A stretch of DNA of 64,000 bases, taken from NCBI GenBank assembly GCA_011037195.1, contig JAAEAF010001127.1, positions 1-64,000 of the forward strand, read 5' to 3'. The notes under the pieces were generated by a model that saw only the letters and a program-made list of their open reading frames with translations, made no database searches and was not told the origin of the DNA. Shown here piece after piece: positions 53,178 to 64,000 of this stretch; position 1 is the stretch's first letter; each line of letters starts with the position of its first letter. The translations under genes were made by a program, and so were the position numbers. The stretch comes from Triatoma infestans. Lineage: Eukaryota > Arthropoda > Insecta > Hemiptera > Reduviidae.

Positions 53178-53745
53178 TTTTCTTGAAACTCGGAATTTTG
53201 GCCATGTATTTATTTCTAATTAATTTTGTTTGGATGATACAATTGTATAATCAAACTGTGATAGCACTTTAGAGAAAATAACCCCACCCTCCCCCAGAAG
53301 TGCCCTTAAATGAGTTTTCCTGGAGAAATGTTTCAAATAAAAGTTGTAGCTCTTTGTAGTGTTTGTTGATATAACAAGTTTAAAGAAAATCTGTCGGAGC
53401 CATTTTTGAGAAAATTGCAAAAAACGTAAAAAAACAACTAGTAAGTGGTACTTCCGGTTGAGGAATATTGACACATAACGCACCGTCAGATCCCATGGTG
53501 ATACCTAAACGTAATATCAAGTTTGAACTTTCTACGATTTTTCGTTTTTGAGCTATGCTGTTCACATACATACACACACACAGACACACACACAGACACA
53601 GACACACACACACACACACACATACAGACCATTCGCTAAAAACCACTTTTTTGGACTCAGGGGACCTCAAAACGGATATTTCCGGTGAAAACTCGATATC
53701 GAAAATTTGACACGATTACAATACTTCCTCTTACTAGGAGTAAGA
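53035..53745 (-). repeat. rep-1 insertion in LINE E, right arm
   Basis: From TCTGGTGTGAAACACTCACA to CCTCTTACTAGGAGTAAGAG. It splits the LINE E coding sequence between KELRK and VKSIPLELSNY. The CA/TG microsatellite (53570-53625) is longer and more mixed than in the left arm. Confidence 0.85.
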
Positions 53746-53746
53746 G

Positions 53747-54470
53747 AAAGTAAAAAGCATTCCCTTAGAGTTATCTAATTACCAGGCCTACTTAAGAAAT
53801 CTAGATTTTGATAAATTATTTACATTTAGATATAACCTCTTCTACTTAGATTTTTTTGAAGCTGATTGTGACATACAAAATTATGTAACCTCAGATTTGG
53901 ACTTTTATTTGAAACGTTTTATTGCCCAATTTAGGCTATCTGGAAAATATATTTCAAAATTTACAAATAATAACAATTCATATCTGTTGTATCACACTGA
54001 GGAATGCCAGTATTGTAGAAATGGTGAACTGGCTGATTGCTTTCATTTTTTTTGTTAAATGTACACTTTTTAATTTTCATAGAGCATACTTTTTGCCAGA
54101 ATTAGAAAATATTGAAGACAGTGTTTCATTTATAAAATCAGTAACATGGTTGCTAAAGAATAAGCCTAAGAACTTATACTTATATACAATAAATTCTTTA
54201 AGGTTTAAGAAAACTTATTTACAATAATTCATTTTTAATTAAGATTGGCTATTTTTCAGGTATTATTCTTTTTTTTCTTTATATGTAGTATTTACACTAT
54301 TTTTTGTTATTGAAAAGTAATTTTCTTCTTTCTTTCTTTTATAATTAATTGCTTTAATGACTTTAATCAAGTTTGTTAAATTATCTTTAATTTTTTTGTA
54401 AATATGGAACAACTCCACTGTCATGTACTTATTGTATAAAACAGTGAAATAAATAAACTAAACTAAACTA
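53747..54470 (+). pseudogene. LINE E C-terminal domain, 3' UTR and tail
   Basis: Resumes LINE E after rep-1: VKSIPLELSNYQAYLRNLDF, KRFIAQFRLSGKYISKF, then EECQYCRNGELADCFHFF, a Cys/His cluster typical of LINE C-termini. A frameshift in a T run near 54045 is followed by VKCTLFNFHRAYFLPELENI to the stop at 54227. The 3' UTR ends with AATAAATAAACTAAACTAAACTA near 54450-54470, a short-unit tail of the kind used by some LINE groups in place of poly-A. Confidence 0.75.
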
Positions 54471-56393
54471 TTTACAATAACTATATTATATTGAACATTA
54501 CATACTTTTCATTATCTTATAGCTTTATTTGCTTTTTTTACTTTCTCTTATTTTTAATTCAAATATCCCTCTGTCATCTTACGATTGTTTACATTATGCA
54601 TGCAATAAACTTAAGTAAGGAGCAAGCTGTAAATGGAGTAGTTAAAAAAGAAAATAAGAAAAGTTTCATTAAATTAAGTTATATTAATAATGGAGTAAAT
54701 TTATTATAATTAATTGGAAGTTTGAAGAAAATGTGCTCCAATATTTTCACACTTCTCTTCATATTTTCCCATGTTAATGATAATAATAAAGTTGCGAATA
54801 ATTGTTTGAATGCAGTAAAATATAAAAGAAATAATACAATATTTTGATGTAGTGTGGCACAGAGGAGCAAAAAAGGAAAATTACTGGAATATGGTACACT
54901 TTTATGGACATAACTGCCTGCAGTGAGCGGTGGCAGGGGGCGTTTACAGAGAGTTGAGCCGGCTTCATTTTCACTTTAATGGAATATTCTTGTTTTATTT
55001 TAGTTTATTTTTTTTTGTGGTGGTGTTAGTGGGGGTGAAACATGGTATAGAGAACGGGAAAGAAGGAAAAAATAACCTCACTCCCGTACAATTCAAACTC
55101 ATATATAGTGTTCTTACATTTTGGTATTATTACTACTAAGTGTGCTATAAAAATTTGCATATAATAACCATTATGACTTTTATTATAGTTTAGAGACAAT
55201 GAACATTATTATAGTTTGTACAAATTTGATATAAATTGTGTATATTATACAATGGAATTATAATATTTTTATGAGGAAATTATTGTAATACAGATGTACA
55301 TACTTACATACAGGCAGCCAGACAGACAGACACAAGTGACTATAATCACTATTACGATATATATATATTTGCATTAAGAACTAGGTCAACAATTGCTTTA
55401 TTAAGCCAACGGTTGACCGACGTCAGAACGATCTTATGACTCTTTTTTCCACTTCTAACTTTTTATCATTGCACCCGATGCATCATCCACTGTAATGTTC
55501 CCTGTTCCAATGACTTCACTGTCTGTGCCAAACACTTTATGATTACACCACATTATTGTTTTTCCACTTTTCCTCTCACTTCCTTTACCATTATTTATCG
55601 CATTTTCCTTTCTTTTAGTTCATCATTGCTGCAAAATAATAATGTTTTACTTGGTGTGCGTGTGTTTGTTGTTGTTGCACATTGCACTTTAATTATTGTT
55701 GTTTTATATTCACTTTGCTCCTATATATTTCACATCCATCTTTATTTTTAATGTGCCACTCGATGTCTTACTTTTGTAACAATATTCTCGTTCTAAATAA
55801 TCGTTCAATTTTTATGTTTAAAACTTTTTATTATTATTTATTATTAATTTTTATTCTTGAAGAATTCCTTTATTGTTAAATTGTTAAACAAGTTTAAAAA
55901 AAAAATCTCTTGTTTGTCACTTTTTAATTTTAATTTAATTATTTACAATATTTTTTCGCAGATTCATTTTCAGTCATTAACCAACCATCATTCACTCGAC
56001 CGTGAACCATCATTACCATCATTACATGATACCATCATTTACTCGATGATATCTTTGAAAAAATTTGTCCTAGAGAGAATAAAAGAAGACTTCCTAGGTC
56101 AGTGGACCAGTTATACAATTACTTGGTTTCCCATGGAAGCAACCTTTCAAGAGAATGCTTGGGAGAGTTGGAGTTTAAGCGTAACTTAAGATATTATATC
56201 AGACCGGGAGATTGATGGGGAGATTTTTTATGAGTAGAATATTTTGATTTTTTACACGGGAGAACACGAGCCTAATTGGGTTAGGCCAGCTTGTCCGGTC
56301 AACCATCATTAACAAAAGTAAGCTTTTATGTATAAGATGATTTAATGATGGCAGGCATGGTTGATAAATGAGGTCAATGAGAACCACAATCTG
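54471..56393. other. Right arm, AT-rich noncoding
   Basis: Mirror of 47961-49883. Small low-complexity frames only. Confidence 0.4.
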
Positions 56394-56924
56394 TACTAAA
56401 CTCAACAGTATATATTTTAACGAATTGACTCACAAGAGAGGAGAGTTTATGGACGCCAGGGTGATCGACAGAAAGAGTAATTATTGTTGGTATCGTGTTG
56501 AATATAGAATGGTATAGCGTTGGCTGATGTAGGTTGCCTGAACGGTGATGTGACTAGTTAGAATCCTTGCTTGTTCTAGCGGTAGATAGCTAGTGTGCCA
56601 AACTTGTGATCCTTCCAGCGTTAATAATGAGTCTCGCCAAAGTTGATTTGGCAACAGAATTGTACTCTTAAAAATTGGTTTGTCACTAATTGTTAAGTCT
56701 CTAAGATATTCGGCTGCTATTCAAATTTTCTTACCGCTAGAGACAGCTTATAGGTGAGAGGTTAGCTGACGAGTTCAAGCCCGTTCGCCAATACATTGTA
56801 GTGGAAATGACAGATGGTGTAAACCTAGTTCATGTGTGCTTTGAGGCTCGGTGGTAGCGCCTCGATACAGTTGATAATGGAACTATTGATTCCACCATTT
56901 GTATCTGAACAAAGAAACATTTAG
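56394..56924 (+). repeat. rep-3 copy in the right arm
   Basis: Same orientation as the copy at 40590: GCGTTGGCTGATGTAGGTTG, CCCGTTCGCCAATACATTG, GAGGCTCGGTGGTAGCGCC. Mirror of 47430-47960. Confidence 0.4.
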
Positions 56925-57063
56925 GAAAGCGCAAATTTGATTAACAGATTCCCGGGGACCTCAAAAAATGCGATTATCTCGGGTTCTTTTAGCAGTTAGA
57001 GAATGTAAAAAAGAAGAACAAAAAATAATGGCTGGTAATAATAATTTGTACTACTTCTTACTG

Positions 57064-57924
57064 GTGACAAGAGCAAGTATTACGACCGTGTCAAATTTTC
57101 GAAATTATATTTCACCGGAAATACGTTTTGAGGTCTCCTGAGTGCGAAACATTTGTTTTAAGCGAATGATTTATATATATATTTGTGTGTGTAACGAAAA
57201 ATCGCAGGAAGCTCAAATTTGAATTCCGTTTAGGCTTACCGCCACATTTGACTCCATGTTTTCGGACAAAATCCAACAACCGCAAGTGCGATTTGACTGT
57301 ATCAGTTTATGAAAGTTTGTCATTAACTTCGCACACTAACCACACCAATGTGGATATCTACCGCTTTTATTTCGGGAAAATGGATTTTTTTGGTGAACAG
57401 CTTTCTTATGAAGTATCATTTCAGTACAATAAATGGTTCCTCCACTTATATAAGATAAATACAGATTAGAAGCATTGCTAGAATTACAAATTTGAAGAAA
57501 ATATTAATCGAAAGTGCGACTTTACAGAATGTTTTGGAGTTTTTTTTGAATTTTCTCGAAAACGTCTGTAACGATTCCGTTTAAACTTGGCGTGCCACTG
57601 CACAGACAAACGTATCACTTTAATTGAAACATTTAAAAAAATCTTTATATATGTATTAGAGATAATTGTGCGGAATTTATGATGTTAAATTTCAAATGAT
57701 TTAGCAGTTGGTCAGTGTTTTGGCGCGCTCTGCTGGACCACAATATAATCACTTCTCTAGCTGCCAAGGTTAGTAGGTAATCTCCCTATCCCCCTACTAT
57801 CTTTATATGTGCATTAGGACAAATACGAAAAATTTGAATTTAAAATGAAATTATCATTTCATCTAAATTATACTAAAAGGAGTAGGAGAAATTTGGGTGA
57901 GTATTTCACAGAGGATATCGTTTG
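57064..57924 (+). repeat. rep-1 copy in the right arm
   Basis: TATTACGACCGTGTCAAATTT to GGGTGAGTATTTCACAGAGG. Mirror of 46430-47290. Confidence 0.65.
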
Positions 57925-58708
57925 ATAATAAGACGAAATGCCTGGATTGTTATTGGTTATCTATGTTGTTTATTTGAATAACAGTACACGACGGTTTCCC
58001 CACTATTAATCGTGGAACTTCCTTGATTATGCAAAACCTAATGCGAAATAATTTAGTCAAATCTGATGAAACTTTATTTATCGTTACTTTTTGTGTATGA
58101 GCCGGCCGGGCACAGTATAAATACGCGAGTAAAGATAAAATCAAAAACAAATTTCTCGTGCGTATACGTGCATAGTGCTTGACTGCCTAACAAACATCCA
58201 TGTACAAACAGACATATACACATACATATAACGGCACAGCTATATAGGTATCGTAACATATAAAATATTTTTCTCTCGTTTTTAATTTCTTTATTCTGTA
58301 TATATTCTGGCCGCCTGTATATGTATGTTTGTGAATGCCTGTATGTGTGCTCGCTACAAATTTAATGTACGAGATGTCAGGGATGAGCATTTCTGTATAC
58401 ACTATTTGAATATTTTAGATTTTATTCGTGTTTTTTATATTTTACTTTATTTTTTTTTCACATTTTCTCTATTTTGTTTCTCATTAGTTTGTTGTAACTT
58501 TTATCCATTTTATTTTCTGCAATTTGTATATGTATATTTTGTTTTGTTTTGGTTTAATACCCAAGGATACCGCCACAAAAAAGTCCCATTTTGTTAAACG
58601 AATATTATAGTACAATTTTTTCCTTTGCTATCTGCTAGAAAATATTCTAATGACTATGTCATCTATTGTTTCTCTCTTCAAATTTACATTTTAATTAAAT
58701 TTATGAAA

Positions 58709-59018
58709 ATATGCTACATATATATAGTTAGTACTACATATATATAGTTAGTGCTACATATTATATGTAGCACTAACTATATATATGTAGCACTAACTAT
58801 ATATATGTAGCACTAACTATATATATGTAGCACTAACTATATATATGTAGCACTAACTATATATATGTAGCACTAACTATATATATGTAGCACTAACTAT
58901 ATATATGCAGCACTAACTATATATATGTAGCACTAACTATATATATGTAGCACTAACTATATATATGTAGCACTAACTATATATATGTAGCACTAACTAT
59001 ATATATGTAGCACTAACT
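58709..59018. repeat. 20-bp satellite, right-arm copy
   Basis: Mirror of 45336-45645, with matching unit count and the same single GCAGC variant unit. Confidence 0.9.
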
Positions 59019-59173
59019 GAAGATTAAATAAAAAACAAATTTCTCGCGCGAATACGTGCATAATGCTTGACTTTCTAACAAACATCCATGTACAAACAGA
59101 CATAAATACATACATATAACAGCACAGCTATATATATATATCGTAACATATCAAATATTTTTCTCTCGTTTTT

Positions 59174-60070
59174 AATATTTTTCGAGAAAATTCTACTTTG
59201 TAAAGTCTCACTTCCGGTTAACCTATTTATCTCAAATTTGGAATTTTAACAATGATTCTGCAGTACATCCATATAGGTGGCAGAATACACCAACTATGCT
59301 GATATGGTACTTTAGAGGAAAGCTTAAAGTTCCTGATCCTTCCATACCCCCCAGACACCAATTTTCCTAGAAAAATGTTTCAAACAATAATGGTAGAAAT
59401 TAAAATGTGTAGAACGAAGTTTAAAGGAAATCGTTGAGTCATTATCGAACAAAACTGAAAAAAAAAAAAAATAGTAATGAATTTCCGGTTGATGGATTTT
59501 GTCGGAAACCTTTATGTCAGTTATGGTCACAGTACCAGAACTAAAATACTAATCATATACTCAACATGCTGCGATTTTTCATTTTTGAAATATTTTGTTC
59601 ACACACACAAATACAGACCATTCGCCAAAAAACATTGTTTTTCATACTCTGGGGGCCTGAAAACAGGAAATCCTAGGAACTTGAAGCTTATTATTTCGTT
59701 GTAAGTTCAATCAGCGGACTCGACAGTAAGTTTTCGGGCAAAAGTCGGTCACCCGGAAGTACCACTTCACTGAATGGATTTTTTTTTATATGTATTTTTG
59801 CGGTTTCCTCTAAAATGGTTCTAACGATATTTGCTTTAGACTTGTTATACCAACTACTTATAACAACAATAAGGGGTTTAAACTTTTATTTGAATTTGTT
59901 TTCCGTTCTTGGAGGGGAGGATTAGGGAGGAATTTAGGCTTTCCACTAAGCTGCCATTGCAATATCGTCTACATTTATACTACAATAATTAAATGTCAAA
60001 ATTCCAAGTTTGAAGAAAATCTAGTGGTCGGATATGCGACTTTACTGTTTGCTTAAAGCACTATTTGTAC
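59174..60070. repeat. rep-1 copies meeting at the outer edge of the right arm
   Basis: Up to 59665 this is the mirror of the left rep-1 piece (minus orientation). From about 59666 a plus-orientation piece of another copy starts mid-element: GGAACTTGAAGCTTATTATT, GGTCACCCGGAAGTACCAC, CTCTAAAATGGTTCTAACG, GTTTGAAGAAAATCTAGTGG. The junction has no intact rep-1 end. Confidence 0.6.
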
Positions 60071-61164
60071 TTTTCGAGATTGAAACACATAATGCCTTAT
60101 GAAACGGTATTGCCATGGCAACCGTCATGTTCATTTTTGTTTTCAAAGTGTCAATTCTTTTCTTGGGTAATCAATTGTTTTCATATATTGGTTGATCGCC
60201 AGTTTTTATTGGTTATACAGACGATATATTTTGAGTCAATATTTTTACTTAAACTTATAAAGAAATCAGACATGTTAATCCAACATCATGGCGCAAGCGC
60301 ACAGATTCAACTTCCCAAGCCGTAGAAGTATTTCAACAATTTTCTTTTTTATTTTCTTTTGGAAAATTCTGGAGAAAAGATGTTCCATTGTTGAAAAAAC
60401 TTGTTATTAACTTTTTAATTTCTTTTTTCCCCATTTTTTTTTTTTAATACATCTATTTGGGCTTTTTCTTTCTCATTTCCGTTCATCCCATCTCGTGCCA
60501 GGCTGTAGAATATTTAATTTCCTGTTTTCCAGCTTAACTCTGAAACTTGTTTGGAGGGGTATGTTTTTTTTTTGAAAAATGTATTTATTTAAAAAATATA
60601 TATATTGCCCTAAAGTGAGAAATTAATATGGGAAGCTGGGCCTAATCTCGTTTCACTTCTTTAAACAAAAAGTTCGTCTGTTGTCTGTTCTGTAAATGAA
60701 ATGGAAATTAATATAGTAGAGGGTGGCGAGGGGGTGGCGAGGCCACAAGTCGAACTATTTACCAGCAATGGGCAACACTCTTCTTGAGTTTCTCTGATAT
60801 GGAAATCTCTATTTAAAAAAAACACCAATTTGGTGGAACAAAATTGTCTATTAATGTTGTTTTAGTAATGTCGCCATGGAAACAAAATTTAATAATTTCA
60901 AGTCTATTAACCCCATCAGTATGTTGGTGTTCATGTCGGCTTCCGAACACACGCCCACGTGGCAAGGACTTGACAGAAGAAACAGGAGCTAGCTGGCCAA
61001 AGAGTAGTAGCTGATAATCTGTTAAAATGATATTCTATGTTTGCTTTTTGTTGCGAAACGTCTGCTCCAATGAGTTTCATTGGGCTTTACTAATGTGTCA
61101 TTACTAATACACTTAAACTGAAAGGTATCAATTGTTGTTGTCCGCAGATCTAGAAAATTTCACA
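60071..61164. other. Noncoding, no gene recognised
   Basis: AT-rich with T runs near 60430-60580. No repeat family was identified. Confidence 0.4.
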
Positions 61165-61310
61165 CATATTTTTTTCCGTGATTACGTGCACCATTTTGTA
61201 ACTCACCGACTAGTTTGGGACGTTCGCTCCGAATGATCAGGAGTCCCGATAAACAGTGTAATAGACAGAATTAGACAGAGCAAAATCAGTTTACACACTG
61301 TTTTGGTGTT
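61165..61310 (+). repeat. rep-2 copy, diverged
   Basis: TTCCGTGATTACGTGCACC, TTTTGTAACTCACCGACTAG, GGGACGTTCGCTCCGAATG, AACAGTGTAATAGACAGAATT match the order of the copy at 3845. Confidence 0.45.
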
Positions 61311-61689
61311 TTGTTATGACCTATCTGACTGTTATGAAAGGGGTTATTCTTTATACCTCACTAAGGCCACATATTGTTTCCATATTTTAAACGAATTGTA
61401 TTTTTGTGTGGAAACATCAATGAGTGGAAATATGAAGTATAGATTATTATGTAGCGTCGTCCTATACTCTGACATCAATGACAAAGATGGTTAATAAGCT
61501 GTGTGTTAATCAATGTTGTAGTTTTTTTAACTGTTTATTTCATACTACTATTATGTGTTGACGAGTATGAGGGTCGCGGCGATGAGCGCAGAAGGGTCTG
61601 GGCGAGAGCCCGCCTGAAGCCATCGCTGATGCAGATCTTATATTCGATTGTAATTCCATGAATACAATAAAAATTACATCACTTTAAAA
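61311..61689. other. Noncoding with a GC-richer patch
   Basis: GGGTCGCGGCGATGAGCGC and GGCGAGAGCCCGCCTGAAGCC (61570-61622) stand out in AT-rich DNA and are followed by AATACAATAAAAATTAC. Possibly the end of an unassigned retroelement. Confidence 0.3.
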
Positions 61690-62565
61690 GAAAAATAAAT
61701 TCGATGTGAAACACTCACACCAAATTATCTCACCGCAATTCTCGCAGTTACAAATGACAAATTCTCTTCAAACTTCTACTTCTCTTACGAGATGTTTAAT
61801 AGTCTTCAGTACTATGCCAATGGAAAAATTTGAACCTACTAAAACTACTTCTTTGAGAAAACCTTAACTCACCCAAAAACCTCTTAAATAAGCCTTCTCG
61901 AAAAAGTTGCAAATAAAAGTGTTAGGTCTCTATATTTATAGCTGGTATGACAAATTTAATGAAATCCAGTAGTGTTTTTTTGGAGAAAATTGCAGAAAAC
62001 GATCCAGTAAATACGCAACACTTAACCGAGTTTTTCCAGCTCAGGTACTTTGGCATCATATGTAATTCTAATTAATACTATTTAGGGAAATCGTATCAAT
62101 AAACTAAATTAGCACTTTCTAGGAAACAGAACCCCACTCCTCCCACCTAGGCCGCCTTATAAGGAATTTTTCCAAAGAAATTTTCAAATAAATGTGATAA
62201 ATATGATATAATATGTATACTTGATATAATATGAAGTTTATAAAAAATCGTTGGAGCCATTTTCGAGAAAAAAAAAGTGAAAAACCCATTTAGTAAAGTA
62301 GTACTTTCGGTTAAGGAATATTGACAAATAACTTACTGCTGGATCCCATGGGATGCCTAAACGGAATATCAAGTTTGAACTTTATGCGATTTTTCGTTTT
62401 TGAGCTGTGCTGTTCAAACACATAATACGTACACATAATTTTCACGCAAAGACTATTTTGTGAAAACCACTTTTTCCAGCTCAGGAGATGATAAAACGTG
62501 TATTTCCGGTGAAAACTTGCTAACAAAAATTTGACACGATCACGATATTTCCTCTTAAGAGAGAG
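61690..62565 (-). repeat. rep-1 copy, reverse orientation, near full length
   Basis: In plus-strand order: TGTGAAACACTCACACCAAAT, ATTTATAGCTGGTATGACAA, TTTTTCCAAAGAAATTTTC, GTAGTACTTTCGGTTAAGG, GGATCCCATGGGATGCC, CGATTTTTCGTTTTTGAGC, GTATTTCCGGTGAAAACTTG and TTTGACACGATCACGATAT. Copy borders are clear at both ends. Confidence 0.65.
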
Positions 62566-62995
62566 TAAAAATTATTGAAATGATGAAATCATAGTGTATG
62601 ACTGGCGATACAGTTAAGAATAGTAGAATCTAGATATGGCATTTAATTCCCCGAAGGGAATCTATATATAGAAGAAGAAGAAAATGTCTTTACATGAAAC
62701 ACACATAAAACTTTACAAAGACTTTACAACAAAAATTACAAAATTTAATGTAAGAAAGCAAAATTTATAATTAACCTTAGGAACAAATTAGGTCAGAAAA
62801 AATTATCTCTCATTAGATACATTATGTTAATACTTGTACAATTATATGTATTTAAAATTGCCTATAAAGACTATTTACTTGGCCAACGGCCGTCAGTAGA
62901 GTTTATTATTGGTACTTTAATAAACTAAAATAAACTTGGACAAATTTTTAACAGAAACTTTGCATTTAAAAGAAAACAGTTTAAATTGAATTAGT
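62566..62995. other. AT-rich sequence, possibly the continuation of LINE D
   Basis: No clear motif on either strand. Lies downstream of the LINE D endonuclease on the minus strand, where EN-RT linker or RT would be expected, but RT motifs are not seen. Confidence 0.35.
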
Positions 62996-63660
62996 TTAAT
63001 AAATCAAGACGCTGAGCAAAAGCTGATTTACAATAGTTAAATAAAATATTCCAATGTGACCGTGTTTATTTTGGTATCTAATTTTATTTTGTTTTATCCA
63101 ATTTAATTTTAGCAAGGGAGGAAGACTAGAAAGAGGACATGCTTTATTATTACACGCCTCGATAACAAAGGAAGAAATTAGTGGCATGTGATCAGAGACC
63201 ACTTGTATAATTACTGCAAAGTTATTAATTAAATGAAAATATTCCAACTGATATTATTAACTGATTCAAGTGTTGTCTGTCACCAAATTTTCCACTTTAC
63301 TAATTAATGTAAAGTCAAATTTTAAAGACTACCAAGCCAAATCAAGAAAAATATCTAACAGTTTGTTGCCGTTTGCATTAACACATTTGTCTTTGGACTT
63401 GATGTTAACTGACTCAATATTACAATTAAGATTTAAATATTTACTTGATAATGTTTGAGAGTCCCCACTCTGCCATTAAAATCTCCCATCAGACAGAAAT
63501 TAATATTGTAATTTTCAAATAATACTTGACAAATACTATTAAATTCTCCGAACCAGTTATTGCAATTTATGTAAACCAGGAAAATATAAGCAGTATGTTT
63601 TCATAATTTGTTATATCTTCCTTTAATGTTGTATGCCACAATATCCACAACACCAGTCCA
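62996..63660 (-). pseudogene. LINE D endonuclease, partial
   Basis: Minus strand: INFCLMGDFNGRVGTL near 63470-63505 carries the GDFN catalytic block; NVLMQTATN-like and LIWLG-like residues at 63340-63400 correspond to the next endonuclease block; VVSDHMPLISSFVIE near 63175-63205 is the final SDH motif. After that come LPPLLKLNWIKQNKIRYQ and loss of homology. Frames change several times, so it is broken. The form MGDFNGRVG followed by SDHMPL fits the same general group as LINE E, whose endonuclease is missing at 51564; a direct relation is not shown. Confidence 0.6.
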
Positions 63661-63766
63661 TTATTCATTGCTACATATATCGTTCAGTTTATTTATCTTT
63701 TTCCTTACCAATACTTCCTGATATATCACCCTACGAATGTGACATGAATTTAAATTGTTCAAGTTT

Positions 63767-64000
63767 TTAATTTGTGTGAGTAATACCTTTTTCCGATTTA
63801 TTTTTCTTTGAGTTACTTCCTTTTTCCACTTGATTATCAGCCCCTTCAGAAGGTGGAGAATTGGGTAAAAGACGTTTAGTTGATCGCCCAGAATTATTAA
63901 TAACATTAGAGCCATTCCTGTCCTTTATAATTAATTTGTCATATTTAAGTACTGCATATTTTCCCGATTTACGGGCTTCAAAAAGTTTAGGTAGCAGCAA
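63767..64000 (-). pseudogene. LINE D ORF1 C-terminus, running off the window
   Basis: 78 codons to a stop at 63767, open to the window edge. LFEARKSGKYAVLKYDKLII resembles the end of ORF1 proteins of several insect LINEs, and the remainder is basic and Ser/Pro-rich (RSTKRLLPNSPPSEGADNQ, EKGSNSKKNKSEKG). The spacing of about 110 bp to endonuclease sequence fits an ORF1-ORF2 border. The start lies beyond 64000. Confidence 0.5.

Larger units (their letters stand above)
52767..59665. repeat. Right arm of the giant inverted repeat (6,899 bp)
   Basis: Reverse complement of 44689-51563. LINE E runs without a break from the loop into this arm in its natural order (RT core, thumb, C-terminal domain, 3' UTR, tail), so this arm is in the original orientation next to the core and the left arm is the inverted duplicate. 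It ends at 59665, within rep-1 sequence of another orientation. Confidence 0.95.

Noticed and set aside
54450..54470. Telomere-like short repeat AACTA
   Set aside because: Only about three units, directly after a LINE 3' UTR; this is the element's tail.

Overview
This is eukaryotic, AT-rich, repeat-dense DNA with no convincing intact single-copy host gene. Several things point to an arthropod, probably an insect: non-LTR retrotransposons with CCHC or PHD-finger ORF1 proteins, tRNA-derived SINEs with long target-site duplications, an LTR element primed by a tRNA-Leu-like site, and an LTR promoter carrying a heat-shock element. No base composition beyond visual inspection was computed, and species cannot be assigned from the window alone.

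Layout. 1-2.7 kb: a decayed CCHC-type LINE in head-to-head arrangement (LINE A). 3-7 kb: old dispersed repeats, a 62-bp tandem array and a tRNA-Glu-like SINE. 9.3-13.1 kb: an LTR retrotransposon whose body is not pol but a gag N-terminus fused in frame to a long intronless stretch resembling the host E3 ligase UBR5/hyd, bounded by primer-binding site and polypurine tract. It looks like a host-gene-transducing retroelement with a heat-shock-type LTR promoter. 13.4-22 kb: mostly noncoding with repeat copies, one SINE having perfectly placed target-site duplications. 23.1-27.2 kb: LINE B (EN remnant-RT-RNase H), internally deleted. 34.6-37.7 kb: LINE C (PHD finger ORF1, EN, RT), hit three times by SINEs. 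37.8-41.5 kb: a solo LTR of the heat-shock LTR family, a second LTR/gag fragment and another candidate solo LTR.

44.7-59.7 kb: a very large inverted repeat, with arms of about 6.88 and 6.90 kb around a 1,203-bp loop that is the catalytic core of a LINE reverse transcriptase (LINE E). The outer arm sequence appears identical; the inner 0.7 kb of each arm carries many small differences. 61.7-64 kb: a reversed dispersed repeat and the start of a further LINE (LINE D) running off the window on the minus strand.

Three dispersed families recur and are named here for convenience. rep-1 is about 1.1 kb, with an end like AGTAAGAGGAAGTATTG, an internal TG microsatellite, repeated ACCGGAAGT blocks, and an end like GTGAGTGTTTCACACCAGA; there are at least 15 copies or pieces. 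rep-2 has inverted ends around GTGGTCATCGACCG. rep-3 is LTR-like, at 13.4, 40.6, 47.4 and 56.4 kb. Most of the window is layers of these inserted into each other, and most open reading frames are by-products of repeats.
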